From Nematopogon swammerdamellus (lineage: Eukaryota > Arthropoda > Insecta > Lepidoptera > Adelidae), in the NCBI GenBank assembly GCA_946902875.1, contig OX336358.1, positions 16,423,694-16,487,693 on the forward strand: DNA of 64,000 nucleotides. The letters are read 5' to 3'. The notes beneath the pieces are model-generated. The model was not told where the DNA came from and made no database searches. It saw only the letters and a list, made by a program, of their open reading frames with translations. The position numbers and the translations under genes were made by a program. Shown piece by piece: positions 22,461 to 33,369 of this stretch (position 1 is its first letter; the number at the start of each line of letters is the position of its first letter).

Positions 22461-23204
22461 GTTACATTACATTGACCAACATTACATGTTATAGGGGTCA
22501 TTCTTGAGATTGGGCGTATTCAGTTGATTCCACTGGCAGTTTTTAAATCTTAAAATTTTATAAAACCTGTGATCAAACATTAAAGTTAGATGCATAAGAA
22601 ACATAAATTTCGATTAGGCACCAAATTCTAACGTATGTATGCAAAGATATTTGATATGAAAATTTCATGTCCAGGGGAATCAATACAGAGTGACAAGGGA
22701 ATCAAAAAAAGTTAATTTTTAATTGTTTGGCTTTTATTTTTAGCAAATAATCGCCTCCAACAAATCTTTTCGAACATGTTAAACACAATTCAAATATTCA
22801 ATAATGCACTTAAACGCTGATTCTCACTCACTAGTAATAATTACCTACTTGTAGGTTGATTAAAACAATAATTACCTGTCATCTCCTCATTTTATTTTTT
22901 TATGCGCATTGCTATAACAACATTAACATTAAATCATTTAAAAAGAAATGAAAGAATTATTAAAAACGACACACTCTCATAACAATCACGTAGAGACGCT
23001 CAGCTATTCCTTTTTTTTCTAGTCTCTCTTCCCGAGTCTGTTTTTTTCGAGGTGCGATGATTGCCTGAAATGAATAAACTATCTTTGAAACGATTACAGG
23101 AAAATAGCAAGCAATTTCAAAATACCGGTTACCGAGACTCAAACTGGAACTTAGTTGCTGCTGTGTGTGACGATGTATGAGCAAGATACTATGACGTATG
23201 TACG

Positions 23205-23450
23205 GCCGCTAGATTTTCATGTGTGGGGACTCTGCAGACGGGCCAAGGACCTAGTTTATGGCCAGCATGGTCACACCACCGTGGAGAATGAAGAAGAGTT
23301 GCGTGTTCGGATCGTAAACACATTCGGTATATGACAGTGACACTCTAGTTCGTGTGAATCAGAACATCGTGAGGAAGGCCACTCTTTGCATCCGAGTGCA
23401 AGGTGGCTATTTCCAGCAATTTTTGTAAATGTAGGTAAGTACCTAAATGT
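23205..23450 (+). pseudogene. Mariner/Tc1-superfamily transposase C-terminal scrap
   Basis: The + strand gives LDFHVWGLCRRAKDLVYGQH with ENEEELRVRIVNTF, and after a frame change QNIVRKATLCIRVQGGYFQQ. It follows the same plan as the C-terminal tail of mariner-like transposases (DF--WG--K-LVY, EELR-RI). Frames are broken and no TIRs of its own were found. Confidence 0.65.
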
Positions 23451-23747
23451 AGGTAAGCCCTATAGGGCTAAATTCGAGCATATGGGCAGAATTGGCGATA
23501 GGCTGAACCGGTACCCAACTGGGAGCCGTGAGTTCTGGTCTCTCGCCAAATCTGTCGAGTCGAATTTCTGCCGCTCCTCACTTCCACCTCTGCAGCGCAC
23601 TAGAGGATCACTGACTCACTCCGCAAAAGATAAAGCCGACCTTCTGGTATCTCTTTTTGGGGAGAACTCCCACCTGGGTGATGGGGGAGCTTCTCCCCAA
23701 TCCGGTGTGAGAACTCCATGCTCGAAGTATAGTTCCGACAGAGAACT

Positions 23748-25740
23748 GTGCGGAAGGAGCTTCTTGCCCTAGACGTCAAGAAAGCGAGTGGGCCGGACAG
23801 AGTGCCTACATTGGTGTTGAAAAAGTGTGCTCCCGAGCTGGCTCCAGTACTGACGCGCCTCTTTCGCCTCTCGTACTCTACTGGCCGCGTGCCGGCAGCT
23901 TGGAAATCAGCTCTCGTTCAGTCTGTCCCTAAAAAGGGCGATCGCTCTGACCCGTCAAACTACCGACCCATAGCAATTACCTCCCTCCTCTGCAAGGTGA
24001 TTGAGCGCGTTATCAATACGCAGCTCATGACGTACCTGGAGACGAATAATCTCATCAGCGATCGGCAATACGGCTTCCGGCCAAACCGGTCAGCTGGTGA
24101 TCTCCTAGCGTACGTTACTCACCTTTGGGGGGAAGCGCTTGAAGGGTATGGTAAATCCTTGGCAATTGGACTTGATATTGCCAAGGCATTTGACCGGGTC
24201 TGGCATAAGGCGCTTTTGGGTAAGCTGCCGGCGTACGGAATTCCTTCTGGCCTTTGTGACTGGGTAATCGACTTCCTACATGGGCGTAACATTCAGGTCC
24301 TCGTGGACGGATGCTCGTCGGACGCCATGTCAGTGAATGCCGGTGTACCACAGGGATCTGTGTTGTCTCCCACACTGTTTCTTCTGCATATCAATGATAT
24401 GCTGCCACTCGGCAACATACATTTTTATGCAGACGACAGTACGGCGCATGGATCCTACACTAGTCACCTTTCAGCCAGACGGAGTGATGTGGACGAGAAG
24501 AGGCGAACACTTGTGTCCGAACTCGAGCAAACCCTCAAGTCGGGTTTTAGCCTTTTAGAGGCGGGTGGCCGAGTGGTTTGGGCATCAGCTTCTCATGCGA
24601 GAGGTCCGCGGTTCTAATCCCGTCGGCGTGTACCAATGAGTTTTTTCTGACGAAAAAATTACGTGCATACCTACACCTGCTGCTTCACCGTTCGGAACCG
24701 GTGTAAAACTGCAGGTCCCTTCCCTTGCCCCTTACTAGGTGGTAGGCTCAAATTGTGGCCGACTGGGTTGGTACCACCGTACTGGAGGTAAGATGGCCGC
24801 ATAGCAGCCTCGGTTGTGTTCTCCTCTAGTCCAGTATAGGCAGCAATCCAGGGAAGTCTCCGGCATCTACCTTCTCGGAGGTGATATTGGCTGGTCGGGG
24901 CATGCGCTTTAGCCCCTCCAACTCAGCCACCCATACCGGATTATATAAAAAAAAAAGTCGATTGCCGAATGGGGCCGGAGCAACTTGGTCGTGTTCAACG
25001 CATCGAAGACACAAGTGTGCGCTTTTAGTGCGAAAAGAACGGCGTTCACACCAGCTCCTTCCTTCCAAAACACGTCGCTGAAATTAAGCGACCACCTCGT
25101 GTCTTCGGTGTCGAACTGCCGCACGACTTAAACTTCCGACGTCACATTGAGGGCAAGGCCAAGCTGGCCTCAAAAAAGCTGGGTGTACTCAACAAGGTGA
25201 AGCGGTACTTCACGGCGAGCCAAAAACTGACGTTGTATAATACGCAGGTTAGGTCTTGCTTGGAGTACTGCTCGCGCCTGTGGAATGGCTCAGCTAAATA
25301 CCAGCTTGCGTTGTGCCGTGCGACTTGTGGATGACCCTGTGGTGTCCCGCGACTTAGAACCGCTGCAACTCCGTAGGGACGTCGGCTCCCTAAGTGTGTT
25401 CTATCATCTATTTCACGGGGAGTGTCCCGAGGAGCTCTTTAAGGCGATTCCATCGTCCCCATTCCACCTCCGCACTACGCGTACTGGGCAGGGTATGCAC
25501 CACTATACAATCGACCTACCGTGGATGCGCGATGATCGACATACCGGGAAAATGTGGAACTAGTGCGTGGAAATAGATGAGCAGGGAGCTCATCTATTTC
25601 CTCCCAAGTACAGCCTGGGGTTTTTCAAAAGGGGCGTGAGAAGGCTCCTGTCAGGCCGGCATGGCATTTGCAATCCGCGTGCATCACAGAATGTCCATGG
25701 GCATCGTAAGTCACCTACTCGTAAGTGAAACGATGCCACA
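23748..25740 (+). pseudogene. LINE-A copy 2 reverse transcriptase ORF, broken
   Basis: An open stretch at 23748-24540 encodes the RT core with KASGPDRVPTLVLKKCAPEL, YGFRPNRSAGDLL, DIAKAFDRVWH, AGVPQGSVLSP and a complete YADD box (FYADDSTAHGSY). The SINE then interrupts the thumb region at QTLKS|IAEWGRSN, and the rest (24961-25700) continues with frame shifts through CLEYCSRLWNGSAKYQL. Domain order is as in CR1/Jockey-group LINEs. The RT core itself looks recent, but the element is dead. Confidence 0.85.
24543..24954 (+). mobile_element. tRNA-Ser/Leu-type-headed SINE with target duplication
   Basis: The head reads like a class II tRNA start: A box tggccgagtggt and B box ggttctaatcc. A core follows with aactgcaggtcccttccctt, ttactaggtggtaggc and gggttggtaccaccg, then a unique tail and an A run. 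It is flanked by the 6-bp duplication aagtcg (24537-24542 and 24955-24960). Its core is shared with the differently headed SINE at 13018-13505. Confidence 0.88.
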
Positions 25741-25828
25741 TGTCGCGCTTTCTATATAAAAAAAATTAAAAAACAAAAATGTAAGTTCCTAACTACTAGA
25801 CTAATGTAAGTGAAGTGTGTCATTGTAA

Positions 25829-25856
25829 GTATGTGTGGGTACTCACCCACACATAC
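25829..25856. repeat. Perfect hairpin in LINE-A flank
   Basis: gtatgtgtgggt and acccacacatac form a 12-bp perfect stem with a 4-base loop. Confidence 0.85.
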
Positions 25857-27250
25857 TCACACTGACACACGCACACCCATTCAAAAACACAACAAACAGC
25901 TGTTTTGCGTTTGAACATAGTACGGTCATTGACCCCGTACATTGTAAGTTACCTACTAGTACACACAGGTTGATCTATTTAATGTTTAGGTAGCAAACAT
26001 GTTTTGTTAAATTTCCCGAAAAGTAATGCTAAAAACATTTTTTTTTGCGTAACGTGTTTGTTTGAGTGTGTGTGTAGCCCTCCCGAAGTTTTTGACATGA
26101 ATAACGAAGCACCTTGACATTGACCTTGACATGAATGCGACGCAAAAAGTGGATTCCTTGATGTGTATGTAATGTGTGATGTGACAGTACTCATGTATTC
26201 ATATTATATTTACGTAATATAACTGTATTGTACATACAAGCCCATTGCACTATCACTGCTGTACACCTACAATACCTTCATCATACCCATAGGTTGGCTA
26301 AAATAAAATGCTGTTTAGCGTTAAGCTGACCTTTTTGTCCCGTGTATTGGTGTAAAAATAAAGAATTTTAATAAATAAATATATGTCAGATTATAGACAT
26401 TGCTTTAAAATAATAATGAATTGTAATAGATGCCTTTCCGCACAATTCAAACGTTTTTTCTGGGATAAACTAAGCAAATATTGATTACCCAGGCTATAAA
26501 ACCAGTGGAATCAATGCCAAGGGAATCATTTTTTAATGAAAATTTGTCATTTACCGCGAATGTACTAAAATCAGAGTAATGAGGTTAACACAGTAGATAA
26601 TGGCTACATTGAGTATTGTATATAGATCATTTAATTGATTTTGGAACAAGCCACTATAAATAAAATTCAGCCAGAGTAATCAACGATGTACCAGAACCAA
26701 GCCAGTGGAATCAATTTCTTACCTTCGTATTTCGGGAACGCAGCGAGGAGTCGCTCAACCACTCCCCGCAGCTTGAAACACGACTGACGTTCTTCGGCAA
26801 AGGGTCGATCACGCGTCTTTTAACCGTTCCGCTAGTGATGTACGCGCGATTTTGTGATGCGCCAGTGAAATCATTGTTAGGTCTCGGACAAAATTTTAAA
26901 ACTAAATAAAATAAAATATATATAAAATACGCTTTATAAAACCTTTTTTAGGAAATGAACAACTAATCACCTTGCACGGTAAATAATATAATATCAGTTA
27001 ATTGCACAGAAAAAAAAAATATAGATGGTTTTGTGTAACAATCTGGGCCGTGGACGCGCCAGTGAGATCAATTTTTGGGGGTTTGATAATTTTTTTGCCT
27101 TATTTAATTTTATATTTTACGCTATTTCAGTATTTGCCCAGTTAGTTTATAATTAAAATTTCAAGGAAAAAAATACTTCATGTGCAAATTTTTGTAATAA
27201 GTAGCAATTTTGCTTCAGGACAGTGAAAATCGAGGGGCTCAAGAATGACC
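25857..27250. other. Interior of the TIR element, no gene found
   Basis: AT-rich sequence with the scattered ccagtggaatcaa-like motif noted for the enclosing element. No protein frame of recognisable similarity is present. Confidence 0.4.
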
Positions 27251-27368
27251 CGCAGGACTTTTTGAGAAATCTTGCAATAAAACAAAAGTTTTAGTGAAAA
27301 TTTATTTCTATAAAAAAATAACAGAATTCCAACTTAATTAGACATTATATACATAAACATAACAAAAT

Positions 27369-27635
27369 TTAACATAAATTAAAATTTAACATAACTTTAT
27401 TTAACGTTGCGATAAAAATCTGTCTATTGATCGGTTGTGCTTTTTCCATTTGCGTAGTAGCTGTACACAAACAATTACCGATTATTTTACGTACGGATGC
27501 GCTTAACGTCTCACCATAATTACGTAAATCGCTATTTTCCATCACATACGTAAGTAATGCATCAGTCTTTCGCACACTGTCTTCTTCACTCCGCCAAACT
27601 GTGAACAACTCACTTCGTATGATGCCTCCCGCCAT
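27369..27635 (-). CDS. Hypothetical 88-residue protein (candidate spliced gene)
   Basis: The ORF of 88 codons starts one base after an acceptor with a long T tract (ttattttttttcag, AG at 27637-27638 on -). A donor-like site (catag|gtatgt) sits 254 bp upstream at 27891 and an AATAAA lies about 65 bp downstream. This would give a two-exon gene with a noncoding first exon. The protein (starts MAGGIIRSELFTVWRSEEDS, ends LNKVMLNFNLC) has no signal peptide or membrane segment and no family I recognise. It could also be an unrecognised element product or chance. Confidence 0.35.
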   Translation of the reverse strand: MAGGIIRSELFTVWRSEEDSVRKTDALLTYVMENSDLRNYGETLSASVRKIIGNCLCTATTQMEKAQPINRQIFIATLNKVMLNFNLC

Positions 27636-28059
27636 TCTGAAAAAAAATAATTATAAAATACAGAGGCAAGTTGGGGCAGCCGATGTTAACACTTCTGTGT
27701 AGCTAAGTAACGACTCTAAATAATAATAATAACTTCTAGACCAATCATCAACAAGCATAATAGTTCTGGTCCAGTAAACGAAAAAATATAAACATTTTTC
27801 GTATTAAAATTATTGTTGTTTTGAAATCCTTGTATGCGGCCCAACTTACAAATATTCAACACAATTAATACGTAAAGTTATTGTACATACCTATGCGTGT
27901 CGGTTCCATAGTAACTCGTAAATATTTTAGAAAAAAAAACAGCTTGCACACTCTTTGAAGTTTCGCCGCCAACTGGCTGACTCGTTTCATGTGATCGCGA
28001 GCGCAACCAAGATATACTTCTCGCTCATTCCCCTGCATACGTGCGCACGTATAATCTGT

Positions 28060-28261
28060 TCCGAGTATGGGTTAAGGTTACACATCTATCTAGGTATTTA
28101 AATAAAATAGTTGTATCGAAAAACTAATCATTACATTTTTATACCTATTGCTCGTGTGGATCGGTCAAAAGGCCTCCGTGCGCCGGGGAGATAATTCCAA
28201 AACAAAAGGCTCAATAAATCTGCATGAATATTATTTCGAAGTTTGTGTCACAAATGGTTAT
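28060..28261. other. Unassigned spacer
   Basis: No feature recognised. Confidence 0.3.
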
Positions 28262-28620
28262 AGAAAAAAACCGGCCAAGTGCGAGTCGAACTCGCGCACC
28301 GAGTGAGGGTTCCGTATCACCATGTCATGGTCAGCGCCACTCACGTCATCTATGTATTAGTTAAAATGCTTCATACTCTTTTCGGTAGATGGCGCGCATA
28401 CACTTTTTAGTTTCTTCTATGGGGAGCCTCTTGAATTTTTTACTTTTTCTTATTTTTTATTATTTAATGTTATATCGGCCATAATAAATAACATATATTC
28501 TGTGAAAATTTAAACAGGCTATTACGGTTCAAGAGCCTTCGGACAGACGGACAGACAGACAGACAGACGGGGTAGGCTGAGTAATAGGGTCCCGTAAGAC
28601 GGATACGGAACAATACAAAA
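28262..28620. repeat. Interspersed repeat with accggccaagtgcgagt motif
   Basis: aaaccggccaagtgcgagtc begins the copy and a (cagacggacagacagacaga) block with agggtcccgt ends it. I recognise this motif as a very common Lepidoptera repeat; it is one of the reasons for the organism guess. The class (SINE or other) is not decided here. Confidence 0.6.
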
Positions 28621-29146
28621 TGCATTCATCTCAGCCATTATTAATTGAAAAAACTAAAATTGCAACGACATGACAAAAAAAAATTATGACCTATTCAGAT
28701 GAATAGGTATGCATAATATGTCTCAATGAAATATTGTATTGTTGTTGTTTGCTCTGTGTCTAGAAAATATTCAAAGTTATCAGGATTTTTTAGAATTTGT
28801 TTTTTTATTTGTTAGGCTTTTATCTAGGTATTCTATTTCTTTATTTCGATTTTCTTCTGAAAAAGTCTTGCACAAAGAAATCCGGATATGAAATACGAGT
28901 TCATTAGGGGAGGTAGGGGGCATACATCCTTATTATATTGGAATGTTTGCATAGGTACCTATGTAGGCACATAATATATAGCGGCCGAGAGTCCGCGACC
29001 GCCGCCGCGCCGCCGCCTCGCACGGCGGTCGGGTTGCTATTAGCCTATTAGAAATCCAGTACACATCAGGGCCAGGCCGCCAAAATTATCATTTTTTGTC
29101 AGAACCAAAAAATATCGAAATGCCCAAGTGAATTTCTATAAATAAT
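28621..29146. other. Unassigned, short GCC-rich patch
   Basis: AT-rich except for ccgcgaccgccgccgcgccg near 28995-29015. No exon seen. Confidence 0.3.
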
Positions 29147-30376
29147 CTTCTTGACCCTTTCCAGTCTGGATTTCGTCCATCGCACAGTACCACTACTGCC
29201 CTTCTCAAAATCACCGATGACATTCGTTATGCGATGGATGAAAGACAACTTACTCTCCTAGTATTGCTAGACTTCAGCAGTGCGTTCAATTCTGTCGATC
29301 ACGACATTCTATTAGCCATCCTCCTTTCTCTTAATATCTCGCAGTCGGTACTTGATTGGTTCTCTTCATATCTAAGTGACCGTCAGCAAAGTGTCCGAGT
29401 TGACAGTGTCTGCTCAGACTGGTGCGACATTAATGCTGGCGTGCCACAAGGCGGCGTACTTTCTCCCTTACTTTTCTCCGTCTTCATCAACACTATTGTC
29501 AAGGTGTTAATGTGTCTCTACCATCTATACGCTGATGACCTGCAGCTGTATAGGCGTTTCCACCCTGATGACATCAGTACGGCAGTAGCCCTTATGAATA
29601 TTGACCTGGACTCAGCTTTTAGCTGGGCTGTACGTTTTGGACTCTTGGTGAACCCGACAAAAACGCAGGCAATTTTGTTAGGTACTCCAAAACTACTTCC
29701 TAAATTGGACCGTGCTGCGCTTCCAACCTTGGAATTCAACGGTGTAGTCATTCCATACAGTAAACAGGTAAAAAATCTTGGTCTCGTCATGGATGAGACG
29801 CTTTCCTGGCATACTCAGGTTGGTGAGGTCAGCCGGAAATTGTTTGCTAGCATGCATTATCTCAAACGCCTTCAGAATTTTATTCCGGTCTCTACCAAAA
29901 TTACGCTTGCAAAATCACTACTCCTACCCCTACTCGATTATGCCGATGTGTGTTATCTTGATCTTAATGAAGAGCTACTTAACAAACTTGATCGTCTTCT
30001 CAACTTGTGTATCCGATACATCTTTGGTTTGCGCAAGTTTGATCATATATCAGATTTTCGAAATCGTTTGCAGTGGCTCGATATCCGCCTTCGCAGGAAT
30101 AGTCATGTCTTATCACTTCTCTACTGCACATTGTTTAACCCCAATGCTCCTAAATACCTAAGTGATCGTTTTTCCTTTCTCAGCTCCCACGGGCTATCGC
30201 TAAGGTCAAATGATAACTTGGTGCTGACTATTCCTTCCCATTCTACTACATCATATTCGGACTCATTCACGATACATGCAGCTCGTCTGTGGAATCAGCT
30301 CCCTGTCAATCTCCGTCTGTCTTCTTCCATTCACACATTCAAAATTCTTTTAAAGAAGCACTTTTTGTCAACTTAA
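29147..30376 (+). CDS. LINE-B reverse transcriptase, C-terminal 410 codons, open
   Basis: The frame is open from the truncation point at 29147 to the TAA after 30373; the first ATG is 29234. Motifs in order are PFQSGFRPSHSTTTALL, LLDFSSAFNSVDH (catalytic D), AGVPQGGVLSPLLFSVFIN, YHLYADDLQLY (catalytic DD), and the C-terminal region with LLPLLDYADVCY and HAARLWNQLPVNLR. This is the usual order for CR1/Jockey-group ORF2 from finger 3 to the end. The endonuclease domain is missing, so the copy is dead on arrival. The lack of stops suggests a fairly young insertion. Confidence 0.85.
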   Translation, partial: LLDPFQSGFRPSHSTTTALLKITDDIRYAMDERQLTLLVLLDFSSAFNSVDHDILLAILLSLNISQSVLDWFSSYLSDRQQSVRVDSVCSDWCDINAGVPQGGVLSPLLFSVFINTIVKVLMCLYHLYADDLQLYRRFHPDDISTAVALMNIDLDSAFSWAVRFGLLVNPTKTQAILLGTPKLLPKLDRAALPTLEFNGVVIPYSKQVKNLGLVMDETLSWHTQVGEVSRKLFASMHYLKRLQNFIPVSTKITLAKSLLLPLLDYADVCYLDLNEELLNKLDRLLNLCIRYIFGLRKFDHISDFRNRLQWLDIRLRRNSHVLSLLYCTLFNPNAPKYLSDRFSFLSSHGLSLRSNDNLVLTIPSHSTTSYSDSFTIHAARLWNQLPVNLRLSSSIHTFKILLKKHFLST

Positions 30377-30702
30377 TTTCTCTGATCCAAAAGTATGTCT
30401 CTCATGTTCAGAGTTAGTAAATATATATGATATGTAAAAACTAAGTATATTTAGTCTATCTTATGTATATATCTGGTATATAGGTATAGTATTTAATTAT
30501 TCATATTTAAGTTTATCTATCTTTTGTATTCCCGTACATCTGTCATACCATAATATTTAAATTTCTCTTTCCGCCACTCACCTAGCAGTTATCATACCCC
30601 AAAGGTACCCTGTTAGAAAATGCCTAGAGGCATTAAGTGTTACCTTTTGCCCATATTCTATTTGAGTGCAATAAATATATACAATATACAATACAATACA
30701 AT
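29147..30702 (+). mobile_element. LINE family B (CR1/Jockey group), 5' truncated
   Basis: An uninterrupted coding part is followed by a 3' UTR ending in a microsatellite tail (tacaatatacaatacaatac). No A tail is present, unlike family A. The 5' end is truncated in the RT domain. Confidence 0.85.
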
Positions 30703-31680
30703 TTCTTCAAAAATTCAAACGTCATATGTTTTTGCGTAATTGTAATACATAAAGCAATGAGTTAGCTTGATGTTGCAGTTGCTGAATTGAAGATAACTAT
30801 CATAACTCTGTAAAAAAAAAATTCTTTTGTCAGTCGGGCAGGACCCCTATTTTTGGGGAAAAATGCGGTGTTTTTTTCTGCGAACACAACTTCCGATGAT
30901 CGTAAAATAATTATTTTAAGTCTGATTGAATTCCGAGTTGAAGTAATTAAAAGATTGGAAAATGCGTCCTCTATCATGAGTAATATTTGCGTAAATACTA
31001 AATATATGACGTGTTTTAATTACATTTTGGAAAAAATGACACAGTTTTTGGGTTTGTGTTACGATTTTTTGTGTTACGGATTTTGTCCACAACTTTATTC
31101 AATAAAAGCGAGGGGAAACGAAGTTTTGATGTGGCAACATTGAACTAGCAGAAGCAGTTAAGAAGAAGAAGTCAGCCATTTTTTTTCGACGTGTGGTTGA
31201 GAAAAGAAGTGCCCTAGTACATTTCGTCAGTGGTTCATTAATTGGCACTGCCGAAGGTTTTTGGACATTGCTCCGGTAAGTAAACGTTATTTATGTTTAC
31301 TGCATCTTCTTTGTGAGCGCTGTTGCTTATAGTACACGTAAATGCTTTCGTTAGCGTCTAGTTCGACAAACTGTCAAAGTTATAACCTAATATTGTTGTG
31401 GAAATCTTGGTTTTGTGTTAGTTTTGTATTATGTTTGTGTTACGTTTGTGTTATCGTCACCCATTATTTTTGTGTTACGCAACACAATACCAATGTAAAG
31501 CCATATACATAATGGTCAAAAGAAAGGACCAATGAAAGTACTAAGTTTTTTATGTTTCTTACAATAAATACGTTTACTCCGTTAAAAAAATAAATGATTG
31601 TATTGTATTATTTATTCATCATCATCCATTGGCAGTACACACAGTTTTAAGAGGCCGTACACGATTTCACTTCCCATTAA
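30703..31680. other. Unassigned, rich in TTTGTGTTA motifs
   Basis: tttgtgttacg or close variants recur from about 31045 to 32095. A segment at 31150-31275 ends in a strong donor-like sequence (gctccggtaagtaaac) and could be a noncoding first exon on +, without other support. Confidence 0.3.
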
Positions 31681-31702
31681 GATTTATAATTGTAATTTCT
31701 TT

Positions 31703-31858
31703 AAAACGGAGTGACCGATTGTAATGAAACTTCCCACACAGAAGCGGGCAGAACCTGTATTTATAGAATATAAATATATATACAACAGAATTATATTTTA
31801 CAATTTCAGGTTCTGCTTCTGTGTACAAAGTTTCGTTGCAATCGGTCACTCCGTTTCG
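31703..31858. repeat. Foldback/MITE with about 50-bp arms
   Basis: aaaacggagtgaccgattgt and cacagaagcgggcagaacct at the left recur inverted at the right (aggttctgcttctgtgtaca ... caatcggtcactccgttt) over a 50-bp AT-rich centre. Confidence 0.8.
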
Positions 31859-32560
31859 AAGTGTAAGTTTGTAGTTTGTAGAAGAGACACCGTATGTGGC
31901 CTCTTAAGTTTCTTTTTTCATTATTTGATTACTATTAAAAGAGAGTACAACTTTAAAATTGTTTTATTACCCTCTCATCACTTCCATTTTATTTTCGTAC
32001 ATTGTGAAACAAGCTTTACATAAAAATGGGGTGCGTTTGTGTTACATTTGTGTTATTATAACACAAATTTTTTGTGTTAGTTTTGTGTTAAAAAATTATA
32101 ATTTTGGCGGCCTGTCCCATCAACGAATTAAAAAGTGTCAAAAGTAGAATGTCGTTGGTACATATGCTCGAGTTGGACACCAACTCTATGCAGAAAGTAT
32201 TCAATAATATGAGCACTACTCATTTCACCTCTACTAGTCTACCTTACAGCGCAGCGGCGCGGCGGCGCGGCTGCAGTGTAACTCCGGTGTAGTGCAAGTA
32301 ACTATATTGAGTAATCTGTGGTAGTGCGCTCGCACCTTTAGCAGTTCCATTAATGATATAAAAATGTTATATGTAGGCAGGTACCTAATTAATAAATCGA
32401 CATACCTAACCTGTCGGACGCATCGATCAATGGTCGGACGGACCAAACGAGTTTACCCACTTGGTGGAAGTTTTCTGCGCTTAAATGATAATAATTTTTC
32501 GATGCAATGCAGTTGTAGAGTGCAGAGTTGTAGAGCTTGGAGTTAGTCCGCTCGGCTCGG
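31859..32560. other. Unassigned spacer
   Basis: TTTGTGTTA motifs continue to about 32095; a short GC-rich part lies at 32255-32285. No gene recognised. Confidence 0.3.
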
Positions 32561-32651
32561 CTAGGTGTACACGTGGAACAGGATGAGGATGACGAGGATG
32601 GTGGCCATGAAGCACATGGACACCGGCAGCAGCACCACGATGCGGAGAGAC
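32561..32651 (-). CDS. Possible terminal exon encoding a transmembrane segment
   Basis: On the - strand an acceptor (gactgcgcag) precedes 90 bases that read SLRIVVLLPVSMCFMATILV and continue hydrophobic to a TAG at 32561-32563. The codons favour G/C in third position, unlike the surroundings. One membrane helix and a very short tail would result. No family is recognised and no upstream exon was linked. It may be a chance frame. Confidence 0.28.
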
Positions 32652-32709
32652 CTGCGCAGTCCAACGGACACGGACAGGGCTATATTCCAAAGAGTAAATT
32701 TATTCGTAG

Positions 32710-32865
32710 GTATAATGCGCGGGACGGATCTCGGCGTGTCGCCGCCGCAGCGGCTCGTCAGTGTTCTCCCTTGCACCCGCACCGTACTTGTATAGTGTAT
32801 GCGCGTGGGTGGCGGGTCGCCCGTTGCGGAGACGACACGCCGAGATCCGTCCCGCGCATTATACG
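32710..32865. mobile_element. GC-rich MITE, copy 2
   Basis: Starts gtataatgcgcgggacggat and ends with its inverted copy (atccgtcccgcgcattatac). It is the better preserved partner of the unit at 20986-21120. Confidence 0.85.
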
Positions 32866-33369
32866 CCAAACAGGGATAATTAACTAAGAACTCTGAGTGT
32901 CCTTGGAGTGTCCACGATTCCTTCATCGCAGGAGAGCTTTGACGCAGCTGCTGTGGTAGCATAGCAGCCAAACTACACATTGAGAGTTTAACAAAAACGA
33001 CATGCATGCACCGCCTCAACATTAGATTAGGGTTAAATTAAAGAAAAATGCGTCGCGTAGCGATAGCGACGCATCTTCTGTAATTTAACCCTAATTATTT
33101 TTTTTAAACCACCAAAACAGGTTAATAATCTTTGTTTGGGGAGAAAACTCGAATAGTGCCGTCCGTCACAGCTGCAGCAAAACTCTCCTGCGATGACGGA
33201 CTCGTGGAGTGTCCTATTTGATTTCCTGCAAATAGACCTATCAGGCGGGACAGTGCTATTCGCAGGTATGAGGTTACTGGTTACTGGGCTATTCGTAGGC
33301 ACTGCTGGGCAATGGAAATTTTTCAATTTGAAGGAAATGAAAAATATTGAAATTTTTCGGAAAAATAAA

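Larger units (their letters stand above)
23465..25780 (+). mobile_element. LINE family A, copy 2
   Basis: The same family as copies at 10501-14828 and 35463-36663, in + orientation, truncated at the same pre-RT region (GRIGDRLNRYPTGSREFWSL). The 3' end is A-rich (tatataaaaaaaattaaaa). It is split at the same protein region as others by a SINE at 24543-24954. Confidence 0.88.
22495..27251. mobile_element. Long TIR DNA element, non-autonomous (candidate)
   Basis: The left end gggtcattcttgag and the right end ctcaagaatgaccc are a perfect 14-bp inverted repeat. The motif ccagtggaatcaa or a close variant recurs at both subterminal regions (about 22520 inverted, 26505, 26701, 26862, 27058), as binding-site clusters do in DNA transposons. 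LINE-A copy 2 and a transposase scrap are nested inside. I found no clear target duplication, so the claim rests on the ends and the shared motifs. Confidence 0.55.

Noticed and set aside
30853..31143. 96-codon frame on +
   Set aside because: AT-rich and without any recognisable domain, splice sites or codon bias; too weak to call.
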